Origin: Fen-183 sp036504335
GTDB taxonomy: Bacteria > Acidobacteriota > Thermoanaerobaculia > UBA5066
Length of the DNA: 64,000 bases
Assembly: GCA_036504335.1 (NCBI GenBank)
Contig: DASXVJ010000014.1
Location: forward strand, 1-64,000
Reading direction: 5' to 3'
The translations under genes and the position numbers were made by a program. Numbering within the stretch: the stretch's first letter is position 1; every line of letters begins with the position of its first letter. Below, in pieces: positions 16,626 through 26,000 of this stretch. The notes under the pieces were generated by a model. The model was not told the DNA's origin. It did no database searches and saw nothing but the letters and a program-made list of their open reading frames with translations.

Positions 16626-19600
16626 ATGGAAGCTCCGAAGCACGGGAGGGCGACGCGCCGCCTGCGCGCGTGGCTTCCGGCCGTGCCGCCGGCGCTCTTC
16701 CTCCTCGCAGCGAGCGTGTTCTGGTTCTCGCACGTGCCACGCGAGCGGGACGCCGCGATCGAGGGCTGGAAGAAGGACCTCGGGCTGAAGGCCGACTTTC
16801 GCCGGGACTCGCTGAACGCCTTCCTGAACGACGCGCTCGTCGACGCGTCCCTTCTCGCGAGCTTCCCCGCCGTGCAAGGCGTCTTGAGGGGCTCCGGCGG
16901 TCACGAGCACGCCCACTTCCAGGAGATCGTGGAGCAGTTCCGCCGGGTGCACGCGTACGACCTCGTCGCCGTCTTCGACGTTTCCGGCCGGCCCGCCGCC
17001 GGGCTGCCCGCTCCCGCCTCGGACGCGGGTTGCGTCGCGGCGGCGCGCGGCGTCATCGGGGCCGGAATGCCGGCGGTGAGCCTGCACGCGCACGAGCGCG
17101 GGGAGCCGTCGCTGACGCTCGCCGCGCCGATCCGGGGCGATGCGGGAAACCCCCTCGGCGCGGTCCTCATCGTGACCGGTCCCAGCGCCCGCCTGTACCC
17201 GCTCCTCGGGGAGCCGTTCTCGCCGCGGACGGGTGAGGCGCTGCTCGTGGCGCGCGACGGCGCCGACGTGGTGTACCTCTCGCCGCTGCGGCGCCGGCCC
17301 GGAGCGCCCCTCGCCTTCCGGCGGCCACTCGACACGGAGGGCTTCGCCGCCCGTGAGGCCCTCCAGAGGCCGGAGTCGGTCGGGCTCTTCACGGACTACC
17401 GGGGCGAGCAGGTCGTCGCCGCGACCCGGCGCCTCACGGCGGCGCCCTGGGGTCTCGTCGTCAAGGTGGACGAGAGCGAGGCGCTCGAGCCGTTCTGGCT
17501 TCACGTGAGGGACACCGCGCTCGTCTGGGGCGTCGCCCTGCTCGGCGTCCTCGCCCTCGCGTGGGGAATCGGCCAGCGTCTCCGGCGCCTCCGGGCGGAC
17601 GCCAACACCCGGGGCGAATCGCGCTTCAGGACCCTGTTCGAGCAGGCGAGCGACGCGGTCTTCATCGTGGGAGAGGACGGCCTGGTGCAGGACGCGAACC
17701 GGGCCGCGGAAGAGAGCTACCGCGCCCCGCGCGAGGCGCTGATCGGGCGGCACGTGGCGGACTTCCGGCCGCCGGAGCAGCGGAAGACGGGCCTGGCGTT
17801 TTTCGAGACGGCGACCCGCGTGGACCGCCTCGTCTTCGAAGGAGAGCACCTCCGCGCGGACGGGAGCCGCTTCCCCGTCGAGGTGTCGACGCGCCGCGCC
17901 GAGATGCCGGGCGGCCCCGTCCACATCTCGATCGTGCGCGACGTCAGCGGGCGCCGGAACGTCGACGCGCGGGTCCGCCATCTCAACCGGCTCCTGCACA
18001 CGATCATCGAGATCAACCAGCTCATCGTCAGGACGGACGAGCGCGCGACGCTGCTCGGAGGGGCCTGCCAGATCCTCGTCGAGCTGGGCGGATTCGCTCT
18101 CGTCTGGGTGGGCCTCGCGGACCGAACGACCGGCCGGGTCGTGCCGGTCGCGCGCGCGGGCCATGACGAGGGCTACGTCGACGAAATCGAAGTGCGCTGC
18201 GACGACTCGCCGCTCGGCCGCGGCCCGGTCGGGACGGCCATTCGGACGGGGCGGCGCACCGTGATCACGGACGTTTCCGCCGACGTCCGCGTGGAACCCT
18301 GGCGCGCCCGGCAGATCGCGCGGGGATTCCGGCTGGTCGCGGCGTTCCCGCTCAAGAGCGCCGGCACCGTGTCCGGCGCCCTGACGATCTACTCGCGCGC
18401 GTCGGACGTGCTCGGGGACGAGGAGTGTTCGCTCCTGGACGAGCTCGCCGCCGACCTCGCCTTCGCGCTCGACGCGATTCAGGACCGGGCGGAGCGCGCG
18501 AGGGTCGAGGTCGAGCTTCGGACGAGCGACGAGGCGCTCCGCAAGAGCGAGAGGAGATTCCGGGGAATTCTCGAGAACATGCAGGACGCCTACTTCCAGA
18601 CGGACCGGGAGGGTCGATTCGTCCTGCTGAGCCCGTCGGCGCCTCGAATGTACGGCTACGCCTCGCTGGAGGAGATGATCGGACTCTCCGCCGCCGACCT
18701 CTACTTCGACCCCGAGGAGAGGGCTTCGGTCCTCGAGGAGCTCAGGAGGAGCGGTCGGACCTACGACCGCGTCGGAAAGGGAAAGAAGAAGGACGGCACG
18801 CCGTTCTGGGTATCCCTGAGCGCCGGGGTCGTGAGAGACGGCCAGGGGAGGGTGACGGGAACGGAAGGCCTGATCCGCGACATCTCGGACCGCGCACGGG
18901 TGGAGGAGGCCCTTCGGGCCAACGAGGCGCGGCTCCGTTCGCTGTTCGACGGGATGCTCGAAGGCTACGCGCACTGCGAGATGCACTTCGAACAGGGCGT
19001 CGGAGTCGATTGGGTCTTCCTCGACGTCAATCCGGCGTTCGAAAGGCTGACGGGACTGAAGGGCGTCGTCGGAAGGCGCGTGACCGACGTGCTTCCCAAC
19101 CTTCGGCAGACGAATCCGGAGGAGTTCGAGATCTACGGCCGCGTGGCGTCGACCGGGATGCCTGAAACGTTCGAGGACCGAGTCCCCGAACTGGAACGCT
19201 GGTACACCGTTTCGGCCTACTCCCCGAGGAAGGGCGAATTCGTCACGGTCTTTCAGGACGTCACGGTACGCAAACAGGCGGAGGAGAGACTCGCGAAGAG
19301 CGAGCTCTACTTCCGATCGATCATCGAGAACTCCCTCGACATCACGGTCGTGCTGGCGCCCGACACGCGCCTGCTCTTCGTGAGCCCGGCGGCGGAGGCA
19401 TTGTTCGGGTATCGCCCCGCCGACATGCAGGGCTCGGCGGCGCTCGATCTCATCCATCCCGGGGACCGGCAGGAGGTGGAGACCGCCTTCCGGCGCGTCC
19501 TCGCGGACGGGTCGCGCGTCGAGCAGACGGAATTCCGCGTCCGCCGCCGGGACGGATCGTGGCGAACGCTCTCGGCGATGGCGAAGCTCCTGGCCCCCGA

Positions 19601-20804
19601 GACCGGCATGCACGGCGTGATCGTCAACGGTCGCGACATCTCGGATCGCCGGCAGCTCGAGGCGCAGCTCGCTCAGGCACAGAAGATGGAGGCCGTGGGC
19701 CGGCTCGCCGGGGGGGTCGCGCACGATTTCAACAACCTGCTCACGGTCATCGCCGGCTACGCGGAGCTCCTGAACGAGACGCTCGCCGAGAATCGGGAGG
19801 ACCGCGAGAGCGTCGGCGAGATCCTCAAGGCGGCCGGGCGGGCAACGTCCCTGACGAGGCAGCTCCTCGCGTTCAGCCGGCGGCAGATCCTCGAGACGCG
19901 CGTCCTCGACGTCGGCGCCGTGGTGGCCGAAACCGAGAAGATGCTCCGGAGGCTCATCGGCGAGGATCTCGAGCTCGTCGTCGTGAGGCCCGCGGGCCTC
20001 GGCCACGTCAAGGCGGACGCCGGGCAGGTGGAGCAGATTCTTCTGAATCTCGCCGTGAATGCCCGGGACGCGATGCCCGACGGCGGACGCCTGGTCATCG
20101 AGCTGGAAAACGTGCACCTCCGCGAGCCGCTCCTGGCGGCCCCCGAGGCCGTCCCCGCCGGACGCTACGTCCTCATCGCGGTGACCGACACGGGGACGGG
20201 AATGGACGCGGAGACGTTGGGCCACGTCTTCGAGCCCTTCTTCACGACGAAGGAGAAAGGGAAGGGCACGGGGCTCGGACTCGCCACGGTCTACGGCATC
20301 GTCCGGCAGAGCGGCGGATACGTCACGGCGGCGTCGTCTCCGGGCGCGGGCACGACGTTCCGGATCTACCTGCCGCACTGCGACGAGCCCGCGATCTCCG
20401 GAGTCCGTCCGGCCGTGGGCTCCCACGTCGGAAAGGAGACGGTGCTTCTCGTCGAGGACGAGCCGGCGGTGAGGTCCCTCGCGAGGACGGTCCTCGGCCG
20501 GCACGGGTACACCGTTCTCGTCGCCGAGAACGGAGCGGCCGCGCTCGACGTCGTGGACCGTGACCCGCGCCAGATCCACGTCCTCCTGACCGATCTCGTC
20601 ATGCCGGGAATGAACGGCCGGGACCTCGCGTCGACGGTCCTGGCGCGGCGTCCCTCCATCAAGATCATCTTCATGTCCGGCTATGCCGCCGACGTCGAGA
20701 CGGATTTCGTCGCGGACGGCACGGCCGCTTTCCTGTCCAAGCCCTTCAGCGAGCGATCCCTCACGGCGAAGGTCCGCGAGATCCTCGACACGCGGCCCGC
20801 CTGA
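16626..20804 (+). CDS. membrane hybrid histidine kinase with PAS/GAF sensors and receiver
   Basis: 1392 residues from ATG 16626, with CGGAGG five bases upstream. Order of parts: transmembrane helix (about 17-36), extracytoplasmic sensor (about 38-296), second helix (about 298-318), PAS (about 331-440), GAF (about 457-620), three more PAS domains (about 640-755, 765-890, 892-1010), HisKA with phospho-acceptor His in GGVAHDFNNLLTV (about 1031), HATPase_c with NARDAMPDG, DTGTGMD and GKGTGLGLATVYGIV, and a C-terminal receiver with Asp in LLTDLVMPGMNG (about 1322). The kinase should autophosphorylate and pass phosphate to its own receiver. No DNA-binding output domain is present. A shorter paralogue lies at 31257-35051. 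The sensed signal is unknown. Confidence 0.93.
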   Translation: MEAPKHGRATRRLRAWLPAVPPALFLLAASVFWFSHVPRERDAAIEGWKKDLGLKADFRRDSLNAFLNDALVDASLLASFPAVQGVLRGSGGHEHAHFQEIVEQFRRVHAYDLVAVFDVSGRPAAGLPAPASDAGCVAAARGVIGAGMPAVSLHAHERGEPSLTLAAPIRGDAGNPLGAVLIVTGPSARLYPLLGEPFSPRTGEALLVARDGADVVYLSPLRRRPGAPLAFRRPLDTEGFAAREALQRPESVGLFTDYRGEQVVAATRRLTAAPWGLVVKVDESEALEPFWLHVRDTALVWGVALLGVLALAWGIGQRLRRLRADANTRGESRFRTLFEQASDAVFIVGEDGLVQDANRAAEESYRAPREALIGRHVADFRPPEQRKTGLAFFETATRVDRLVFEGEHLRADGSRFPVEVSTRRAEMPGGPVHISIVRDVSGRRNVDARVRHLNRLLHTIIEINQLIVRTDERATLLGGACQILVELGGFALVWVGLADRTTGRVVPVARAGHDEGYVDEIEVRCDDSPLGRGPVGTAIRTGRRTVITDVSADVRVEPWRARQIARGFRLVAAFPLKSAGTVSGALTIYSRASDVLGDEECSLLDELAADLAFALDAIQDRAERARVEVELRTSDEALRKSERRFRGILENMQDAYFQTDREGRFVLLSPSAPRMYGYASLEEMIGLSAADLYFDPEERASVLEELRRSGRTYDRVGKGKKKDGTPFWVSLSAGVVRDGQGRVTGTEGLIRDISDRARVEEALRANEARLRSLFDGMLEGYAHCEMHFEQGVGVDWVFLDVNPAFERLTGLKGVVGRRVTDVLPNLRQTNPEEFEIYGRVASTGMPETFEDRVPELERWYTVSAYSPRKGEFVTVFQDVTVRKQAEERLAKSELYFRSIIENSLDITVVLAPDTRLLFVSPAAEALFGYRPADMQGSAALDLIHPGDRQEVETAFRRVLADGSRVEQTEFRVRRRDGSWRTLSAMAKLLAPETGMHGVIVNGRDISDRRQLEAQLAQAQKMEAVGRLAGGVAHDFNNLLTVIAGYAELLNETLAENREDRESVGEILKAAGRATSLTRQLLAFSRRQILETRVLDVGAVVAETEKMLRRLIGEDLELVVVRPAGLGHVKADAGQVEQILLNLAVNARDAMPDGGRLVIELENVHLREPLLAAPEAVPAGRYVLIAVTDTGTGMDAETLGHVFEPFFTTKEKGKGTGLGLATVYGIVRQSGGYVTAASSPGAGTTFRIYLPHCDEPAISGVRPAVGSHVGKETVLLVEDEPAVRSLARTVLGRHGYTVLVAENGAAALDVVDRDPRQIHVLLTDLVMPGMNGRDLASTVLARRPSIKIIFMSGYAADVETDFVADGTAAFLSKPFSERSLTAKVREILDTRPA

Positions 20805-20835
20805 AGACCCGTCGCGGCGCGCGCCGCGGGCGTGG

Positions 20836-20841
20836 TAAGTT
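20836..20841 (+). promoter_or_regulatory. candidate -10 box for the riboswitch-btuB transcript
   Basis: TAAGTT is placed so that transcription would begin a few bases before the cobalamin riboswitch. It matches only half of the consensus and has no clear -35 partner, so it is a weak call. Confidence 0.3.
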
Positions 20842-20857
20842 CCGGCCGCGTTCTTTC

Positions 20858-21052
20858 ACATCGTCCTCGAGTCCCCTCGACCTCCGGGGGGTGAAAGAGG
20901 GAAGCGGGTGAGATTCCCGCGCGGCCCCCGCCACTGTGACCGGGGACGCGCCCGGCGAGATCCCACTGGCGGCGAGAGATCGGTTCAGCCGGTCGCGCCT
21001 CCGGGAAGGGGCCGGGCGCGGACGATCCGGGAGCCAGGAGACCTGCCCGAGG
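20858..21052 (+). promoter_or_regulatory. cobalamin (adenosylcobalamin-type) riboswitch
   Basis: The 369-bp gap between the kinase and btuB contains hallmark cobalamin riboswitch elements. The core strand GGGAAGCGGGTGAGATTCCC lies at 20890-20909, followed by CCCCCGCCACTGTGACC (20925-20941). The classical B12 box AGCCAGGAGACCTGCC lies at 21032-21047. Between them is a GC-rich peripheral stem region. Known family members bind cobalamin and repress B12 uptake or synthesis genes. It is the leader of a TonB-dependent receptor, which fits. No U-tract terminator follows it, so control of translation start is more likely than attenuation. Confidence 0.95.
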
Positions 21053-21150
21053 AACATCGAATCAGCGTCGCCTTCTCCGGGGCTCGGGAAGTCGCGGCTC
21101 GCCCGCCTCCGCGCGCCGGGCCCGCCGCTCCTTTTCGATGGGAGGGCGAG

Positions 21151-21176
21151 GCCACCGGAACGGAGGTGTTCCCTTG
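21151..21176 (+). promoter_or_regulatory. btuB ribosome-binding site in a switchable hairpin, TTG start
   Basis: The ideal Shine-Dalgarno sequence GGAGGT (21162-21167) is six bases before TTG (21174-21176). It is exactly the loop of a 5-bp hairpin, GGAAC (21157-21161) with GTTCC (21168-21172). A competing 4-bp hairpin, CACC (21153-21156) with GGTG (21165-21168), would instead bury part of it. The two are mutually exclusive and may be the expression platform of the riboswitch. Confidence 0.5.
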
Positions 21177-23030
21177 GTTTTCCGCGGTTTCGTCCGGCTC
21201 CTGTGCGCTCTCGTCCTGTGCCCGCTTCCGCTCCTCGCGGCGGGGCCCGCTCCGCTTTCCGCCGCCGTGCCGATCGCCGCCGACGTCGTCGTCTCGGCCG
21301 AGGCCGCGCCGGAGCCTTCCGTCTCGCTCGGCGCCGCCGCGACGGTGATCGACGCCGCCGAGATCGCGCGCGCGAAGTCCGCCACCGTCCTCGACCTCCT
21401 GCGCACCGTGCCCGGACTCGACGTCGTGCAGTCGGGCGGCGTCGGCGGCGTGACGTCGCTTTTCCTGCGGGGCGCCTCGTCGGCGCAGACGCTCGTCCTC
21501 GTGGACGGCGTGACGCTGAACAGCCCGTACTTCGGCGGGACCGACCTCTCGGCGATCTCGACGGCGAACGTCGAGCGCGTCGAGATCGTGCGCGGCCCGT
21601 TCTCGGCGCTCTACGGCTCGGAGGCGATCGGCGGCGTCGTGCGGATCTTCACGCGGAAGGCGGCGGAAGCGGGCGTAAGCGGACACGCGAGCTTTGCTCT
21701 TGGAAATGCGGGAGGGAAAGAGGGGCTCGGAGAATTAGGATTCTTAGAAGGTGATTTTTCCGGGACATTCGCATTTCGAAGAACTTTTTCTTCCGGGGAC
21801 CAATTCAATGAATTCTTCTCCGGAACGACCCTCTCGGGGGCGCTGACGGCGCGGCTGGGCGAGGGCGCCACTCTCGGCGTCGTCGCCCGGCGGGACACGG
21901 GCCGGACGGGCATCCCAACGGATGGCGCCGTGCCGACGCCGCAGCGTTCGACTTCCGGCGAGACGACCACCGTCGAGATCCCTCTTTCTCTTTCGCTTTC
22001 AAAGAATCTCTCTCTCTCCGCCTCGGTCCGCTACGTCCGCGACATGCCCGGGTACGCCGACCCCGCCGACGCGTTCTTCACGTGGTCCACGACGGACGCG
22101 CGCCGCGCGGGGGGCCGCGTGGCCGCGTCGGGCACGTGGGGCGCGCACCGCCTCGCAATTGGAGTCGACGTTGAGCGCACGCAGGTGACGAGCGAGAGCA
22201 ACTTCGGCGTCGCGCTGGACGGAGCGACGTCGCGCACGTTCGCGCTCTTCGCGGAGGACCGCGTCGCGCTCCTCGGGGACCGGCTCGTCGCGACCGCGGG
22301 CGTCCGCTGGGACGACCACAGCGCGTTCGGCGGCGCCGTCTCTCCCCGCGTGACGCTCGCGTGGCGCGCCATGCCCGCGCTCAAGCTTCGCGCGGCCGCG
22401 GGTTCGGCGTTCCGCGCGCCGACGCTCGGCGAGCTGTACTACCCGTACTCGGGGAACCCGAACCTCCAGCCCGAGCGCTCCACGGGCTGGGAGGCCGGCG
22501 GCGAGTGGACGATCCTCGAGGGCGTGGTCGCGGAGGCCACGGGCTTCTGGAACGACATCCGGGACCTCATCCAGTACGACGCGCAGACGTTCGCGAACGA
22601 GAACGTCGGCCACGCCCGGACGCGCGGCGTCGAGGTGGCCGTCCGCACGGCGGTCGGCGACCGGGCTTTCCTGCGCGCCTCGTACACGTACCTCGACGCG
22701 AAGGATCTCGACGCGGGCGCCCCGCTGATCCGCCGGCCCCGCCACCGCGCGTCGCTGACGGCCGGTTCCGGCTTCGGGAAGGGGGGGTCGTGGAGCGTGA
22801 CGGGAATCTTCGTCGGCGCGCGCGACGACCGCGACGCGGCGGACTTCACGACGGTCGTGGAGAGCCCGTCGTACGTCCGCGTCGACGCCGCGGTCACGCT
22901 GCCGCCCCTCGTCTGGTCGCTCTCGCCGTGGGTCAGGGTCACGAACGCCTTCAACCGCGCGTACGCGGAAGTGAACGGCTTCCCGGCCCCGAGCCGGCGT
23001 TTTCTGGCGGGGATCGAAGCGTCCTTCTGA
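21174..23030 (+). CDS. btuB: TonB-dependent cobalamin receptor BtuB
   Basis: 618 residues from TTG 21174, preferred for its strong Shine-Dalgarno site; an in-frame ATG at 21138 would add 12 residues. A signal peptide is followed by the plug domain (ATVIDAAEIARAKSATVLDL, RGASSAQTLVLVDGV, VERVEIVRGPFSALYGSEAI) and a TonB-dependent barrel ending in Phe (RRFLAGIEASF). The upstream cobalamin riboswitch identifies corrinoids as the likely cargo, imported across the outer membrane with TonB energy. No ABC transporter or cobalamin biosynthesis gene is adjacent. Within the gene, 21690-21830 and 21980-22015 are strikingly AT-rich compared with flanking codons and hold two arms of a dispersed repeat, yet the reading frame and receptor length stay normal. 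Confidence 0.93.
   Translation: MVFRGFVRLLCALVLCPLPLLAAGPAPLSAAVPIAADVVVSAEAAPEPSVSLGAAATVIDAAEIARAKSATVLDLLRTVPGLDVVQSGGVGGVTSLFLRGASSAQTLVLVDGVTLNSPYFGGTDLSAISTANVERVEIVRGPFSALYGSEAIGGVVRIFTRKAAEAGVSGHASFALGNAGGKEGLGELGFLEGDFSGTFAFRRTFSSGDQFNEFFSGTTLSGALTARLGEGATLGVVARRDTGRTGIPTDGAVPTPQRSTSGETTTVEIPLSLSLSKNLSLSASVRYVRDMPGYADPADAFFTWSTTDARRAGGRVAASGTWGAHRLAIGVDVERTQVTSESNFGVALDGATSRTFALFAEDRVALLGDRLVATAGVRWDDHSAFGGAVSPRVTLAWRAMPALKLRAAAGSAFRAPTLGELYYPYSGNPNLQPERSTGWEAGGEWTILEGVVAEATGFWNDIRDLIQYDAQTFANENVGHARTRGVEVAVRTAVGDRAFLRASYTYLDAKDLDAGAPLIRRPRHRASLTAGSGFGKGGSWSVTGIFVGARDDRDAADFTTVVESPSYVRVDAAVTLPPLVWSLSPWVRVTNAFNRAYAEVNGFPAPSRRFLAGIEASF
21738..22010. repeat. inverted pair of AT-rich words inside btuB
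   Basis: Forward arm GGATTCTTAGAAGGTGA (21738-21754) and reverse arm CTTTCAAAGAATCTC (21996-22010) are separated by about 240 bp. Both match the dispersed word whose core is GATTTCTTTGAAAGT. They encode LGFLEGDFS and LSLSKNLSLS in frame. See also 42871-43104, 43601-43713 and 54361-54506. Confidence 0.6.
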
Positions 23031-23057
23031 GATCCGGTCGCGCCGGCCCGAAGATGC

Positions 23058-23063
23058 TAAAAC
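23058..23063 (+). promoter_or_regulatory. candidate -10 box seven bases before a GTG start
   Basis: TAAAAC lies seven bases before GTG 23071 and there is no Shine-Dalgarno sequence between them. The geometry fits a leaderless transcript for the fusion gene. Confidence 0.4.
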
Positions 23064-23070
23064 GGCGCGC

Positions 23071-26000
23071 GTGAGGACCCTTTCCACGCGCGCCCTTTCG
23101 ACTCCCGAGCCGCTCGTCCGCGCCTTCGCGCGGCGCGTGCAGCAGGAGGGCGCGCTCGACCTGACGCAGGGCGACTACAAGAACTCGGACTTCGCGCCGC
23201 ACCCGGAGGTCGTCCGCGCGGCCCAGCGCATCACGCGCAACACGGTCCACAGCTACGGGCCCGCCGTGGGCCGGATGGACGTGCGGAGCGAGATCGCGGA
23301 CTTCTTCAACCGCGACGGCCTGCGGGACTACCCGGCGTCCGACGTGCGGTTCCTGCCGGACGAGATCCTCTTCACTCCCGGGACGCGCGCGGGGCTCGCG
23401 ATCGTCCTCGAGGTCCTCGGAGAGGACGGGTCGGGCGTCGTCGTGCCGCGGCCGAGCTGGGAGTACGACTGGTTCATCGAGCGCGCGGGCAAGCGCGTGG
23501 TCGAGCTGCCCACGGACGCGCCCGGCTTCCTGCCCGATCCCGAGGCGCTCGACCGGATTCTCGCGAAGGGCGGAGTGTCTTCGGTCATTCTGAACAACCC
23601 GCACAACCCGACGGGCCGCGTCTACCCGCGCTCGCTCGTCGAGGAGATCGTGCGCGTCGCCGTGAAGCGGCGCGTCTTCGTCCTGTACGACTCCGTCTAC
23701 CAGCGCCTCGACTACGTCGACTCCTTCGTGAACCCGGCGTTCGCGAACCCCGAGTGGCGCGACTGGGTCGTGACGATGTCGGGCCTGTCGAAGATGGACA
23801 TGTTCGGCGCCTCGACGGGCGCTCGCGCCTGCTGGCTCGTCCTTTCGGACGAGATCCGCTCGAACGGCGTGAGGGCCCGCGAGATCCTCGCGAACCTCTC
23901 CGCGTGGCTCGTCGCGACGCCGTCGACGCTCGCGCAGGACTGGGCGCTCGCGGCGCTCCAGAGCCCGCTCGCCGCGCTGCGGCGGCCGTCGCCGTACATG
24001 CGCGAGCGCCGCGACTTCATGCTGCAGGCAGCCGACGCGCTCGCCCCGCTCGGCGTCGAGCGGACGGACTTCGGCGGCACGTTCTACGCGCCGCTCGCGT
24101 TCCCGGGCCTCGTCGGGGCGTCCTTCGACCGCCTGCGCAACGGCGTGAAAGAGCGCGCCGTCGTCAAGACGTCGGTGGACGCGTTCGAGCTCCTGCTGAC
24201 CGGCGGCGTCGGCGGCATCCCGTTCGCCGCGTTCGCCGGGCCGGACGCCGCGCGCTACGGGACGTGGCAGCGGCTCTCGTACGGCTCGAAGGACGTGCCC
24301 GAGCTCGAGGTCTTCATGGACCGCGTGAAGACCCGGATCGAGGCGGCCGCGCGCGCGGGCTCGAGCGCTCCCGCGCCTGCGGCCGGGCGGACGGTCGAGG
24401 CGTCCGTGTGGGAGAGCGCCTGCACGGAAGCCGGTTACGACGCGCTCGACGCGCTGGACGCCCGGTCGTTCGCCGAGGCGCGGAGCCGCGCCGCCGCCCG
24501 CCCGCAGCAGGGGACGGCCCGCCTCACGGGCACGAAGCACCCGGACTCGACGGCGCACCGGGCCGAGCAGCTCGCGCGGGCGCTCCGCGCGGCGCCCGAG
24601 GGGACGCCGGACCGCGCGCACGAGGCGCTGACGTACCTCGAGTGGAACCCGCTCGTCGACGCGCGCGCGGAGTTCGAGGAGACGATCGCGGACCTCCTCG
24701 GGCCCTGCTCGGAGGTGCTGCTCGACTACGAGGGCCGGCAGATCAGCCCCGAGTGGGTGGACGTCCCGGAGAAGGCCGTTCTCGCGCTCCTCCGGCACGG
24801 GCTCGTCCCCGGAGAGGACCGGCACCTCCTGTTCCGCGTGCCGAACCCGTGGATCGAGCAGGACGAGGAGAAGATCTCGAAGATCCTCGCGTCCGTCGCG
24901 CGCGCGAACGTTCTGTTCCTGCTCGCGTGCGAGAAGCTCGGGATCGTCGCGGCGCGCAACGCGATCCACGAGCTGAGCATCCCGCAGGTGAACGCGCGCG
25001 CCGAGATCGGCGCCGTCGTCAAGATCGGGACGCTCTACCAGCAGGCCGTGGCCGGCCTCTTCGACGGCCCGCCCGACCGGATCGACGCGTTCCTGTCCGC
25101 GCGGATTCCCCCGGCGCGGCGCGCGGACGTCGTCGCCCGCGTGTCGCGCGTGCGCCTCGTCCCGCTCGTAGAGAACGTCGGCGCCCTCGCGCACCTTCCG
25201 GACTTCCTCGAGGCCTATTACCAGGCTCTCGAAAGAAACCACGGCGCGAGCGACCTCCCGACGCCGGCCGGCCTCCGGACGGGCTTCGACGCCGCCGACT
25301 CCGTCGTCCGCGTCTTCGTCGCGATGTCCGACACCGCCGAGCAGAGCGGCAAGATCGCGACGGACGCCGCGTACACGCTGACGGTCGCCGCGCGCGAGGA
25401 AGCCGAGCGCCGGCTCGCGGAGCACGCCCGCCGGATCGGCGAGAGCGCGCCCCGGGTGACGTTCCTGATCGGCGCGGGACGCGCCGGCTTCCGCGGCGGC
25501 TTCGACCCGGAGCACGAGGGCGTCGTGGCGCAGTTCGCGCGCGCGGACGGCGTCACGCTGCAGGGGATCCGCGCGGACGCGCCGGAGGCGACGCTCCGCC
25601 TCGCCGCGAAGTTCCGCGAGGCGGCCGCGGCGAAGCGGCCGGCGCCCGCGGTCGGAGCGGGGGAGCGCGAGGCGCTCCTCGAGCTTCTCGACACGGGCGT
25701 GAAGGCCCACACGGAGACGCTCCTCCGGATCGCGCCGCTGCTCGCCCCGTTCAGCGGGCTCGTCCCGCAGACGCGCGTGCGGATCCGCGCGACGGGCTCC
25801 GTGAACTACGGCCGCTCGATCCCCGTCTACCCCGAGGAGTGGGGCGGCGGGAGCTCGCTGCCCGACAACCGGGACCTCCGCGACGCGTGGCCCGAGGGCG
25901 TGACGCTTCCGCGGGCCATCAACTACAACCTCGGCTGCACGACGCTCGGCCTCCCCGCCGTCACGAGCGACCTCGCGGCGCTCGACAAGCGCGCGGCGGT

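Noticed and set aside
15027..20579. A 1850-codon open frame on the minus strand
   Set aside because: It is antisense to the S1-domain gene and the hybrid kinase, whose frames show clear conserved domains. The translation is a low-complexity mix of Arg, Asp, Val, Leu and Glu typical of antisense frames in GC-rich DNA.
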